NCBI GenBank assembly: GCA_947561585.1
Contig: CANNZV010000842.1
Coordinates: 214,023 to 278,022 of the forward strand
Reading direction: 5' to 3'
DNA: 64,000 nt
Source of the DNA: Caprella mutica
Lineage: Eukaryota > Arthropoda > Malacostraca > Amphipoda > Caprellidae
Below are positions 20,901 through 29,687 of this stretch, one piece after another (position 1 is the stretch's first letter; each line of letters opens with the position of its first letter). The notes beneath the pieces are model-generated. The model was not told the origin of the DNA. It was given only the letters and a program-made list of their open reading frames with translations, and searched no databases. A program made the translations under genes and the position numbers.

Positions 20901-23900
20901 CAATGGCCACTACTTGTCTAACTAACTTGGAACCCTATGTTCACAAAACACCTCTCGGGTACTGTATGGTTGGTAATGTATGTCCCAGTCATCAGAATAC
21001 TCCTAAGAAGCATGTTATTCTCAAAACAACAGCAACGCCTTTCAAGTCGATCGAGGTAAAATTCAAATTTCCTCCACAATCACTTGACCACAATTTTCAT
21101 ATCTTTGAGAATCTCCATGATGATGACTCTCCTGGAAACTCAAAGGAAGACAGAGAGTTTCTTACAATAATGGAAAAGAATATTAGAACGACATCCGAAG
21201 GACATCTCGAACTGCCATTACCCATGAAGCATAACAACCTACCAAATAACAAGAATCCTGTGTATATGAGATCAAAAACTACTTTGTCCAACCTTAAAAA
21301 AGATGCTAACAAACTCCAAGCCTGCTTAACATCAATGCAAAAGAACTTAGATAAAAACTTTGTTGAAAAAGTTCCATCAGAAGACCTCAACTCCCCAAAG
21401 TCATGGTACCTACCCATATTCTGTGTCAATCAAGCAAAAAAGAATAAGTATCGACTGGTCTATGATGCATCTGCTCGATATTACGGACAAAGTCTGAACG
21501 ACAACCTTCTCCAAGGACCTGACCTCAACAATCAACTCAGAGGAGTGCTTCTTCGCTTCAGAGAAAATCCAATTGCTTTCGGTGCGGACATAGAAGCAAT
21601 GTTTAATAATTTCAAGGTTCCGATAGAACAACGAGATTATCTCAGATTTTTCTGGTATGACAACAATAATCCAGAAAATGATATTGTTGCCTATAGATCC
21701 TCCACACACATCTTTGGATGCACGAGCAGTCCAGCAGTAGCGACATATGCTCTCAAATACTGTGCGCTCAAAAGCAGCAATCCCGAAGACAGTGCTGTTT
21801 CTAGATACATCAACAACTCATTCTATGTTGACGACGGATTGTACTCCTGCGCCACTGTTGACCATGCTTCCAATGTACTTTCAAGAGCTATTGATCTACT
21901 AAAAGATCACAACATACGTCTACACAAGATAGTCAGCAACTCACCAGAACTGATCAAGTGTTTTCCTGAATCTGAATGTGCTCAAGGCAACACAAATCTT
22001 CCCACAGAACACAATGACAGCAGCCATAAGACTCTGGGACTGTGTTGGGATACCTGCGAAGACAAATTTCTCATCAATGTATCTATCCCCTCGAGAGTCT
22101 TCACCAAACGTGGAATATTATCCATAATAAATTCACTTTATGATCCTATTGGATTTATCAGTCCTATTATTCTACAAGGTCGATTGATCCAACGCTCCAT
22201 CCTGCCACCTAAAGATAAAGACAACCCTCTACAAGATTACGGATGGGATGACCCATTACCAACTAAGTACCATGATGTTTGGAAAACATGGCTGGCGCAA
22301 CTGGAGAAAATTAACGAATTCAGTTTACCACGCAGTTTCTATCCAACGAATTTTCATCCTACGTCAATGGAAATTCATGCTTTCTCAGACGCTTCAGAGT
22401 CTGCGATTGGATACGCAATATACGTCAAGACTTCAAACAATGAAGAATCGCACGTGAGATTTGTCAGCGGAGCTTCAAAAGTGGCTCCACAGAAGGCGAC
22501 GACAATGCCCAGACTGGAACTCTGTGCAGCTCTAGAACTGAGTCGCAGCGTTACAACTGTTCTCTCGGATCTATGTCAGAAACCTGACAAAACTGTCTTT
22601 TATACTGACAGCAAAATTGTATTAGGCTATATAAACAACAACCAGAAACGATTCAGTAAATATGTTGAAAGAAGAATCAACAACATTCTGGCCCTCACCA
22701 AGCAAGATGATTGGAAATATGTGAAGACCTCTGAAAATCCAGCTGATGTTGCAAGTCGTCCTCACACGCCCCTTGCACTTCAGAACTCCATGTGGCTCAG
22801 TGGTCCTCCATTTCTGAAACTGCCCCCAAACATCTCTGAAGATCAAGAAAATCCCATAGATATAGAAGAAACTCTCCCTGAAGAAAAGAAAATCACAAAT
22901 GTCCTTTGCTGTAATACCAATAACATTCAAGGACCTTTCTTCACCCTATTTCGTAGGATAAGTCAGCTAAACAGAATGATCAATGTAGTCAAGTATGTCC
23001 TTAGAGTTCGTCACAAGCTAGACCTTATGAGACAGAAAAGAGGAATATCACTCGCACCACGTAAATTGATCTACAGTACAGAAGAAGTCACTCAGTTAAT
23101 TATCAAAGAAGCTCAGAAAGAGTGTTTTGAACCCGTCAAGAGTTTGCTGAGGCTCAATAAGAACATTCCTGATAATTCAAAGCTATCAAAACTGTCTCCA
23201 AGACTCGACTCAAATGATATTCTGAGAGTCGGTGGACGACTGAAAGCAGCAGAGATTCCATTCACTGTAAAGCACCCCATCCTAATTCCTCAATCTCACC
23301 CACTCGCTAATATGATTATCGTCCATTTCCACAACATCATCAAACACCAAGGTTCCCATATAAGTCATGGAGCTATTAACCAAGCAGGTTATTTCATTGA
23401 AAATGGCAGACAACTCATCAGAAAGATGATCAGAGAGTGCGTGACATGCCGAAAGCTGAGATCCCCACCAGAAAATCAACTCATGGCCGATCTTCCTATT
23501 GATAGAGTAACGCCAGATGCTCCTTTTACAAGTGTTGGTATCGACGTCTTCGGTCACTTCTTCATACACGATGGAGTCAGAACTCGTTCTTCAAATCCTA
23601 CAAAGAAGATCTGGGCAATAATATTTGTATGTCTCCCTTCCCGAGCTATACATTTAGAACCACTCAACTCCATGGACACCACCTCTTTCAGGAACGCCTT
23701 TTCCCGCTTCACTGCAATCAGAGGTGATTGCAAGTTAATCAGATCAGATCAAGGAAAGAACTTTATATCCGCTAAAAGACAAATTGAAGGCCTTGATATA
23801 ACACAGCTCTCCAATGAATTCACTGCTCAAGGCATTGAATGGATCCTCAACCCACCCTACGCGAGCCACCACGGTGGCAGTTGGGAGCGTAAAATTGGCT

Positions 23901-24502
23901 CCGTTAGAAGAGTTCTTGAGGCCTCGATTGCATTGATGTCTAACCGTGGAATGTCACGAGACGAATTCCACACCCTCCTAGCCGAAGCTTCAAAGATCGT
24001 CAACAATACTCCCCTCACAGTTAATCCGAATCATCCAGATGATCCTACCCCGCTGTCTCCCTCCATGTTGCTGACCCTTAAAGACCCGAATCCTTCACCT
24101 CTCCTAGACAGCTATTCTGAAGCAGACATTATGTCTTATGGTAAACGACGTTATCGCCGTGTCCAATTTCTCAGTGAACAGTTTTGGTGCCGCTGGCGCT
24201 CCGAATACTTGCGATCTCTCACCCAAAGACATAAGTGGAAGACCATTCGACCCTGCATCACAGAAGGTGATGTAGTCCTAGTACGAACAAAGAACGTTCC
24301 AAGGAATCATTGGCCACTAGGAAAAATCATAACTGCAACACCCAGCAGCGATGGTTTAGTTCGTTCAGCAACAATCTCCCTCCCTCCTCTTCCAGGAAGC
24401 TCAGCAAAAAGGACCACTTCTCGGGCTATCACTGACTTGGTACTTCTTGTTCCCAGCAAGGAACACCCTAGATGCACCCTTACTTCGCAGAAGTTGACTT
24501 AA
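17993..24502 (+). CDS. BEL/Pao Gag-Pol polyprotein (BEL-1)
   Basis: A 2169-residue polyprotein, the usual single-frame plan of BEL/Pao. The N-terminal 490 residues are Ser/Asn-rich with an internal duplication (SKESHVTLVT occurs twice). A DUF1759-type Gag domain starts at about 495. Cys/His knuckles follow at about 730-795 (CLGNHYYKNC, CDICGLEH). A DUF1758-type aspartic protease region has ILDEQSN at about 855. Reverse transcriptase runs from about 1150 (YRLVYDAS) with YVDD at about 1278. RNase H has HAFSDASE at about 1462 and YTDSK at about 1537. Integrase has a zinc region ending CVTCRKL at about 1816 and catalytic D, D, E in GIDVFG, SDQGKNF and SWERKIG. A DUF5641-type C-terminus (HWPLGKI) closes it. 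All motifs are intact. The ATG lies only 18 bases after the LTR. It should be cleaved into particle, protease, reverse transcriptase and integrase proteins. Confidence 0.95.
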   Translation: MMDGEQSQIIQPTQPQCTGARPKRDLKMPLNELKEIYSDRTDNFEELVTTDLTKLSLDDSSSPDVNKSHNLTSFAKTLKSSAKDLVAVNRILCSRLNEIGAIEECQDIRSQRIDYKKDAAEVIANINTILTSQGRDSLSKFDDNSVRSGFSLSSQLFTSAPTSPSICEEEDGTYQDHGATGLTKSDFRFSREAMSPHHNPISNSNFNKSIITPTVSKESHVTLVTRSSVSSQNVLTSGEQFSNPVNVNDQVSLSEPHANLSLNVEKSISNIIVDKPIISPTVSKESHVTLVTHSSANNHSVPTLSEHFSNYVVTNDKISMSMPNDNAPYKPIYTYSSTSNKYDPSLNVENPISNSTYKFSNIGDTNTFIPKFPSQSVSNYVQNANANLYSRMQPLSHPHTSIYQPIISHYSNAIPLNSGHSNVPNCNNTNINQQLNPSFISKFQHYPNNQSAANTYHSQTNFTPPFAHVSQPHPASSSHHGYDNLQLMSNHLLEQDLIKKSIEPFDGTATKFWSWAGQLDSYIGSLNLPPLKVLQLISSYCVGEPQKAIARHLSAIHIATNEDIVEVWENLVQRFGSQQSITRELVNKMKEFPVIQQPQLGNKLHDMHDLCKIIQYNLPRCPDLQNVNLSSGLEELRRKLPDYLQNEWRKIGHSHEESNGFHPPFNIFVNFIKKQARLQSNQNYETLFNKFPKQYLPKQNFKVLQSNVSQEPAKTPEKIEDTQQTSDKYCHHHLTSAHSLIQCKAFCKMNYADKKNLIYTNKLCFKCLGNHYYKNCKFNVKCDICGLEHLTIMHRATPKEYKNSNDRRDSQNSNNTVLCTKVCGTSTGKNCSKTILVDVTLEGNEEKKLTCYCILDEQSNTTLVDDRLISFFGKSFPTQEYNINFVSQNFEMSTSGKLVTGLQIKGVNEKEVVHINEALSCSNIANTLHEVATPSMVKRHHHTRRYAKFFPEYDSKADVMILVGRNCGRAMATTCLTNLEPYVHKTPLGYCMVGNVCPSHQNTPKKHVILKTTATPFKSIEVKFKFPPQSLDHNFHIFENLHDDDSPGNSKEDREFLTIMEKNIRTTSEGHLELPLPMKHNNLPNNKNPVYMRSKTTLSNLKKDANKLQACLTSMQKNLDKNFVEKVPSEDLNSPKSWYLPIFCVNQAKKNKYRLVYDASARYYGQSLNDNLLQGPDLNNQLRGVLLRFRENPIAFGADIEAMFNNFKVPIEQRDYLRFFWYDNNNPENDIVAYRSSTHIFGCTSSPAVATYALKYCALKSSNPEDSAVSRYINNSFYVDDGLYSCATVDHASNVLSRAIDLLKDHNIRLHKIVSNSPELIKCFPESECAQGNTNLPTEHNDSSHKTLGLCWDTCEDKFLINVSIPSRVFTKRGILSIINSLYDPIGFISPIILQGRLIQRSILPPKDKDNPLQDYGWDDPLPTKYHDVWKTWLAQLEKINEFSLPRSFYPTNFHPTSMEIHAFSDASESAIGYAIYVKTSNNEESHVRFVSGASKVAPQKATTMPRLELCAALELSRSVTTVLSDLCQKPDKTVFYTDSKIVLGYINNNQKRFSKYVERRINNILALTKQDDWKYVKTSENPADVASRPHTPLALQNSMWLSGPPFLKLPPNISEDQENPIDIEETLPEEKKITNVLCCNTNNIQGPFFTLFRRISQLNRMINVVKYVLRVRHKLDLMRQKRGISLAPRKLIYSTEEVTQLIIKEAQKECFEPVKSLLRLNKNIPDNSKLSKLSPRLDSNDILRVGGRLKAAEIPFTVKHPILIPQSHPLANMIIVHFHNIIKHQGSHISHGAINQAGYFIENGRQLIRKMIRECVTCRKLRSPPENQLMADLPIDRVTPDAPFTSVGIDVFGHFFIHDGVRTRSSNPTKKIWAIIFVCLPSRAIHLEPLNSMDTTSFRNAFSRFTAIRGDCKLIRSDQGKNFISAKRQIEGLDITQLSNEFTAQGIEWILNPPYASHHGGSWERKIGSVRRVLEASIALMSNRGMSRDEFHTLLAEASKIVNNTPLTVNPNHPDDPTPLSPSMLLTLKDPNPSPLLDSYSEADIMSYGKRRYRRVQFLSEQFWCRWRSEYLRSLTQRHKWKTIRPCITEGDVVLVRTKNVPRNHWPLGKIITATPSSDGLVRSATISLPPLPGSSAKRTTSRAITDLVLLVPSKEHPRCTLTSQKLT

Positions 24503-24515
24503 AGTGCCCCGGGAG

Positions 24516-25132
24516 TGTCAAGTCGCCCTACTTGAATTCAATCCCCTTTTTCCAAAAAATAATAGCACACTTCTCACTTACACCTCTCACGACACAATAG
24601 TCACACAACCTAATTTTACCGGCGTCATTTCCAAAAATATTAAGCTCTCCTCTAGCTTTATATGAGTTTTTCTTCAATATAACCGTAACTATACCAAACA
24701 ACTAAAGACAATATGTTCCATCTTCCTCCATTTTGCATAGAACACCATAATAAGTAAGTTTTGTTTATTATATAAACATTTACCATGTTTTATAAGAGTT
24801 TTGGAACTATATGTGATTTACCCACCTACCTCTTACCAGTTTTTCCGGAATGGAATATCTGTTTTGTTTCTATTTTGTATCCTATATAGTAAAAGATTAC
24901 TTTATATAGGATCACTTATTTCATTTATTATATGACTAATAGTCTAATTTAGTTCATTTTCTTTTATTTTAAGAGTACGTGCCTGATTGTAACAACACCT
25001 GATGTTACATTCAACTGTAGAAGAGTAAACCTGTCAAGTTAACCTATTGTGTTTACATCCATCCCTGCGATATCACAAACTTTACCTAGAGCCTAGGCGA
25101 TAGCAATACTTCTAATTTACTCAACTGCAACA
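24516..25132 (+). repeat. 3' LTR of BEL-1
   Basis: This is the second copy of the 617-bp LTR, with the same ends as the first. It is preceded by a short purine-rich tract (CGGGAG) after the polyprotein stop and followed by the GAATC target duplication. Confidence 0.95.
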
Positions 25133-25137
25133 GAATC

Positions 25138-25531
25138 AGAAGGTGAAAATCTTCAAGATCTTTTAAACGATTCGTCCGATTATTCGGTAGAAGAATTCGA
25201 GAATTTCATAGAATTTCATGGCACAGAACCAAAAAAAGGAGATTTCGTTTTAGTTTCATTTAGAACTGCTCAAAAATCTAGTAGGACAGTACACTATGTG
25301 GGTAAGCTGTTGAAAAACAAAGACAAATCTGAAGAGTTCCAAATATCATATCTAAGACTTGCCAAAGGAAAGCTAGGTCTCACTTTCTGTTTCCCAATAA
25401 TCCCTGATGAAGCAACCATAGATTTCAACTCAATTGTAGGAGTCTTGCCTTCACCATCGAAGCAGCAAACAAAACGAACTAAGAATTTAATTCATTTCCC
25501 TGTGAATTTTGATGGGTACAACATTTGTTAA
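25138..25531 (+). pseudogene. Pogo-like transposase, C-terminal part cut off by BEL-1
   Basis: These 130 codons and stop continue the transposase frame when the BEL element and one GAATC copy are ignored: the two leftover bases at 17356-17357 plus the first base here make a Ser codon and the frame stays open. The segment has an acidic stretch (about residues 1-35), then KKGDFVLVSFRT and VHYVGKLL, a small C-terminal domain seen after the DDE region in many insect pogo/jerky-like transposases (family knowledge). It ends FDGYNIC. The 77-codon ATG-initiated frame at 25298 is only its 3' half. Confidence 0.8.
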
Positions 25532-26096
25532 TGTTGCAGTTATAAATTAATTACCAGAGAGGGTCACATTATGGAAGGATATATAGTAACCTATTTTATT
25601 ATTTATTCGTTATTTTTATGTTGATTTATTCGTTATTTTTATGTGATACTTTTAATTTTAAGTGACAAGGAGCTGTGATTGTTAGGTATATATCGTTTAA
25701 TGATTTATTCTGTGATACTATCCTTAATATTTTTTACGTAAAAGTACAAAGGGAACAAGTTACAATTGTGTATTTCATGCTGATAATAAATACTAATTAT
25801 ATAATTGCATTTGTTTCATTTAAATGAGATTATCCTTATTTTTATGATGTGTACGAAATTACCCCACCCTCTGTACGGGTTTACTCTCAAGTGGGGAAAC
25901 TTCGTACACTTCGACTTGCCTTCATATAAATTCTAATAACTAAAAAGCTATTTGTGTTAGAGAAAAATAATTAATAACCAATAAATAGAGGGTATTTCAA
26001 TTAATTGGTGTGATTTAACATATTCAACAATATGTCGATAGTAGCTGCTTGACAGAAGTTTGAGTGAAAAGTGTACGGATTAGCCCCGCTCTCCCC
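25532..26096 (+). other. 3' untranslated and sub-terminal region of the pogo-like transposon
   Basis: This AT-rich region has two copies of TTATTCGTTATTTTTATG near 25603-25642, several AATAAA-like words, and sub-terminal CGTACA or CGTACG motifs before the right terminal repeat. No other gene is present. Confidence 0.7.
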
Positions 26097-26195
26097 TATT
26101 CAATGCAAATTAATTTAAAAAAATTATTATTCATATGCAAATCGCTGTAAATAACCCATTCGTAAAAGTATATTAGTAGTAGTATACCTTTTATA

Positions 26196-26829
26196 CATGG
26201 TGTCTCTAAAAATGTAAACACATTATAGCAGCTTATAACTCAATTGTTTGTTTTTTCTTTGCAGACTGAACCCATTAAACAGAGTGATGCCAGCCAGACT
26301 TAACTTTGAAGAAAGGACATTTATTCTAAAATGCTACTGGAAGTATGAAAACGAAGTTGAAGAGCAAAAACAATTTAGGAGAAAGTTTAAAACCGAACCA
26401 CTAACACGAGTTACCATCATTCGAATTAGAGATAAGTTTGAAGCTGATGGAATTAACCATAGTAAATAAATAGTAAATCTATTTATTTACTATGGAATTA
26501 ACTGTTCAGGACGTCCATAAGAAGCGTTCCGGAAGCCGACGTATATAGTACATCGATAAGCCCCACAAAAGAAAAAAGAGTACTAGGAACGTTTTTAGCG
26601 AAGTCCAAGAAAGTAACTCGTGTTGATGGTTCTTTATGAAACTCCCTCCTAAATTGTCTTTGCACTTCAACTACATTTTCATACTTTCATTGGCATTAAT
26701 TTTAGAATAAATTTCCCTTTTTTAAAGTTAAGTCTTGCTGGCATCACTCTGTTAATTCAATGGGTTCAGTCTGCAAAGAATTGAGTTATAAGCTGATAAA
26801 ATGAGTAGACATTTTTTGGGGACACTCTG
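26196..26829. mobile_element. Foldback mariner-like fragment with transposase N-terminus
   Basis: The ends are CATGGTGTCTC and, reverse-complemented, CAGAGTGTCCC, with TA on both sides. The arms, about 200-300 bp, share AGCTTATAACTCAATT and GACTGAACCCATT. On the plus strand the left arm codes from the ATG at 26287 (MPARLNFEERTF, a DUF4817-type helix-turn-helix of insect transposases) up to about 26450. The reading continues after a small palindromic insertion as VQDVHKKRSG near 26500. No catalytic domain is present. The inverted arm is a second copy of the same N-terminal region. Confidence 0.7.
26458..26496. repeat. Perfect 17-bp palindrome with flanking direct repeats
   Basis: CCATAGTAAATAAATAG, a 5-base loop and its exact complement form a hairpin. 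ATGGAATTAAC occurs directly before and at its right edge. It interrupts the transposase reading between EADG and VQDVHK. Confidence 0.75.
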
Positions 26830-27030
26830 TATAGCTACTTAAAATTATCGGATGCTGCCGTTGGATACATCTTTCATTGTTACAATTTAGAATGTTAATA
26901 TATATTGTATATTCATAATTTCATAATCGTAAGGGACGTTGTTTGGAGTATCTAAGTACTTACCTATATATTAATTTATACGAAATCGTGTATGTTAATG
27001 TATATCACTTAATTACTATATAGTAATGAC
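26830..27030. other. Non-coding DNA
   Basis: This is AT-rich sequence between the foldback element and a G-rich minisatellite. Nothing is recognised in it. Confidence 0.4.
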
Positions 27031-27031
27031 T

Positions 27032-27345
27032 AATGAGTGGTTGGTGGGGGAAGTGTAGGTGAGCCCTGGAAGTGAAGGTGGGACAAGTGTAGGTGGGAAG
27101 TGAGAGGGAAGAAGTGTATTTGGGAGAAGTGAAGTTGTAGGTGATGGAAGTTAAGGTGGGAGAAGTATAGGTGGGATAAATAAATGTAGGGTAATTGTAT
27201 ATAGGTGGGGAAAGGGTTAGTGGGGCAAGTGAAGGTGGAAGAAGTGATGGAGGAAGAAGTGTAAATGGGAGAAATAAAGGTTTGGAAGTGTAGGTGGGTG
27301 AAGTGTTGATGGGGAAGTGTATATAGTGGAAGTGTGGAGCTAAAT
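27032..27345. repeat. G-rich degenerate minisatellite
   Basis: About twenty irregular units of the type GAAGTGTAGGTGGG, 13-16 bp each, show strong G over C asymmetry on the plus strand. It is non-coding. Confidence 0.75.
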
Positions 27346-27843
27346 TATAATTTTGTTTAGGTAAGAGGTTGAATGCTGATTATATTCGATGGATGATATG
27401 AACTGTAGCTACACTTGAATAATTTATCACATTTAATTTACTCACCATAATTAAACTGTTTGACCGACTGACACGTTAATTTTTGTTGATTAGACCAAGA
27501 ACAAAACCTATTTGTTGATTTCTCAGTTCCGTGGAATTTCCACTGGGTCCAGCTAGTAACTTATTAATATATTTAATATAGCTATGTATTATGATGTGTA
27601 TAATGTAATAATATGGGAACTGGAAAAATGCCCACAGAAAAAAGCACACAGGGGAAAATTTAGCCACAGAAGAAAATCCCCACAAATATTAAATCCCAAA
27701 AGGAAAGAAGTTCACTACTTTAATATTGATTAAATGTTTTGATAGAAGCCGTAATTTAGCTTGTTGTATCCGCTAATTTGTTTTTACTGCATAGTGGAAC
27801 TCTTCTAAAGTGAACTGAAACCATTACACAACAGAGAGTTAGC
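27346..27843. other. Non-coding DNA with a short GTGGGC/GCCCAC-type repeat
   Basis: No gene is seen. At 27610-27690 there are irregular units with GCCCACAGAAAAAAGCACAC whose reverse complement resembles the repeat at 33490-33615 at the left edge of the giant array. Confidence 0.5.
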
Positions 27844-27847
27844 TTAA

Positions 27848-28437
27848 AGGCCCTCTCCAGGCTCCGGGGAAAAAATGGGTTTATTACATAATATTATAGA
27901 ACTAAGGTCTATACGATCATTATTCCGCAAACTGCATACAATTCTTTTCTATATATATTTTATTATTTGCTTTTGAATTTTTTTAATACTCTGTGATCAA
28001 CAATTGAGCGAATCTCCAACCTGACGCTGAGAAAGAAGATTGTACACTCTTTGTTTTGATTTCAAATTTAGATTTTTTAACAAAAGATGCGTTTTTGGCC
28101 TTCTTTCAAGATATTAATTGTTTCTAAAAGTACATAAACGTTTCTATAATAAGTTTATCCAAATTTAAACCTTTAAACGAATAATAAATAGATTTATTAA
28201 ACCAAATACCTAGTTGACAATCAAAACAAATGGTGTACATTCTTCTTCTTCAGACTGAAATTAGAAAGTCGGAAGTGAAGTAGGTTTTGTAGAATTTTGA
28301 TTATAAAAATCTTTAAAAGCATATAGAATTTATAGAATTAAAATATGCTATCAAATTTTATGCGGTTTGCAGTAAAATGATAAGAAACATTAGCTTCATT
28401 GTTTTAAGCAATAAAAAAATTTGCTTGGAGGGGACCT
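27848..28437. mobile_element. TTAA-flanked MITE (piggyBac-type target)
   Basis: The ends AGGCCCTCTCCAGGC and, reverse-complemented, AGGTCCCCTCCAAGC are flanked by TTAA at 27844-27847 and 28438-28441. Further inward, GCAAACTGCATA pairs with TGCGGTTTGC, and GTACACTCTTTGTTTTGAT with its near complement at about 28220, so most of the 590 bp can fold back. It has no coding capacity. The TTAA target suggests piggyBac-type mobilisation, although the ends are not the usual CCC. Confidence 0.65.
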
Positions 28438-28441
28438 TTAA

Positions 28442-28852
28442 CTTTAGAAAAATTAAGACATTCATAGAAAACTGGTCCTTTTATGGACATTCATAAGGAC
28501 AATAAAATCGATATGGTTCACCATACAGCACTTCATTATAGAGGAATTGTACTATTAGAACTCCTCTGTAATGAACTAAACCTAGCTTACTACTGTAAAA
28601 CTCCTCTATAATGAAATTCTGTATAGTGTAAGTAGCTTCTATTGTGAAAAAAATTACTTCAGTCTGCCATGAATGACAATTAATTTTCTAAAAAGTAATG
28701 GCCATTTTATGGTTGAGTAGGAAAATTTGTTCAGTATAGAAGCTACTTCCTTAGACAGGACTACATTCATTATACAGGGGCTTATGACCAAGGGGGGCTC
28801 GTGACCGGGGGGGGGGGGGGGGGGCTCTTGACCGTACCCCGCAAATTGCATA
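28442..28852. other. Non-coding DNA with an 18-G homopolymer
   Basis: No gene is recognised. A run of 18 G lies at 28807-28824, between two similar segments (GGCTCGTGACCG and GGCTCTTGACCG). Confidence 0.7.
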
Positions 28853-29585
28853 GGGGAGAACCGGGAGCATTCGTAGAGAGGGATGGTTCGGACAACTCGT
28901 TTAAACATGTTTATAATTGTTGGAACTACCGCTTATTGCAACTGAATATGTTCGACGTGTTAACCATCAGCTTTTTGAAAGATCCAGTGCGGAGATGTAG
29001 TATTTCGTCCCTGAGGGGTAATTTATTATTTTCTTCAATATTGATGTAATTTTTCGTGCTTCAATTAGATCGAATGTGGACTATATGAATACGAAACTGA
29101 TTCTCAATCTCAACGGTATGAATTATCTCAATATTTTATGTTATGTTTGGTGTGTTAAAAATATAATAAAAAATGATGATGATTTTAATTTTGAAATGTC
29201 ATTTGGGATGAATCGGACACTTCTGTTTAGGTTGGTTCGGACGGCGTCCGAACCTCCTCTGTATCCGATACAGTCCACCATTACAATTTATTGAAGTAAT
29301 TCTTATTAAAAAGGACGTTCTGAACTTGAAGAAATTAATTCAATTGACATAGCCTTCGTTTATAAGATTAGTTGCAACTTTTAAAAAATTAGTGTCTTCA
29401 TTTTACAGTTTAACGATCGTATCATGCCTTTTCATTATAAAAGGAAAACTGAGAGAGGCAGAAATAAAGAAGGTATTAAAAAAATTTTTGATGAATTCCA
29501 AAAAGGTTTTTCTGTCAAAAAAGCTGCTGAAATTGGAGGTGTAGCAAGATCTACACTTATGGAATATACTTTAAACATTAGATGA
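28853..29585 (+). mobile_element. Left end and leader of a second pogo-like element
   Basis: TA followed by GGGGAGAACCGGGAGCATTC matches the left terminal repeat of the large pogo-like element (GGGGAGAGCGGGGGAAATCC) and lies at a similar distance upstream of a transposase start. The leader has a CCGAAC/GTTCGG palindromic patch near 29240. The body after about 29585 is missing, and no right end is seen before or after the foldback element at 29688. Confidence 0.55.
29424..29585 (+). pseudogene. Pogo-like transposase N-terminal fragment (53 codons)
   Basis: From the ATG at 29424 the frame reads MPFHYKRKTERGRNKEG, then FSVKKAAEIGGVARSTL, the psq/CENP-B-type helix-turn-helix that opens pogo-like transposases. 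It then stops at 29583-29585, before any catalytic region. It is too short for an ordinary gene caller. It is related to, but clearly diverged from, the start of the transposase at 15484. Confidence 0.7.
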
Positions 29586-29687
29586 AATATTTAAGATGTA
29601 ATTTACTAATTTTGGTGAATTCTAAGAAAAAGGAAATAGTTACACCCAAAGTAAAAGGCAATAGTTATACAATTTGCTTTTGATATA

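Larger units (their letters stand above)
17358..25132 (+). mobile_element. BEL/Pao LTR retrotransposon (BEL-1), complete
   Basis: The 7,775-bp element has two 617-bp LTRs that start TGTCAAG and end GCAACA, and a 5-bp target duplication GAATC (17353-17357 and 25133-25137), the size usual for BEL/Pao. By eye the LTRs show no difference, and the single polyprotein frame is open throughout, so the insertion is recent and the copy may be competent. It sits inside the last part of the pogo-like transposase gene, in the same orientation. No env-like frame follows the integrase. Confidence 0.95.
15025..26096 (+). mobile_element. Pogo-like (Tc1/mariner superfamily) DNA transposon carrying a nested BEL element
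   Basis: The ends are GGGGAGAGCGGGG, followed on the left by GGAAATCCGTACAC and on the right (reverse complement) by CTAATCCGTACAC. TA flanks both (15023-15024, 26097-26098), the expected target for pogo elements. Subtracting the 7,780 bp of inserted BEL element and duplicated target leaves about 3.29 kb, a usual size for a pogo/Tigger-type transposon. It encodes one transposase, given as two separate parts. Sub-terminal CGTACA words recur at both ends (near 15044, 15068, 15400, 25853, 25900 and 26071). Confidence 0.9.
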
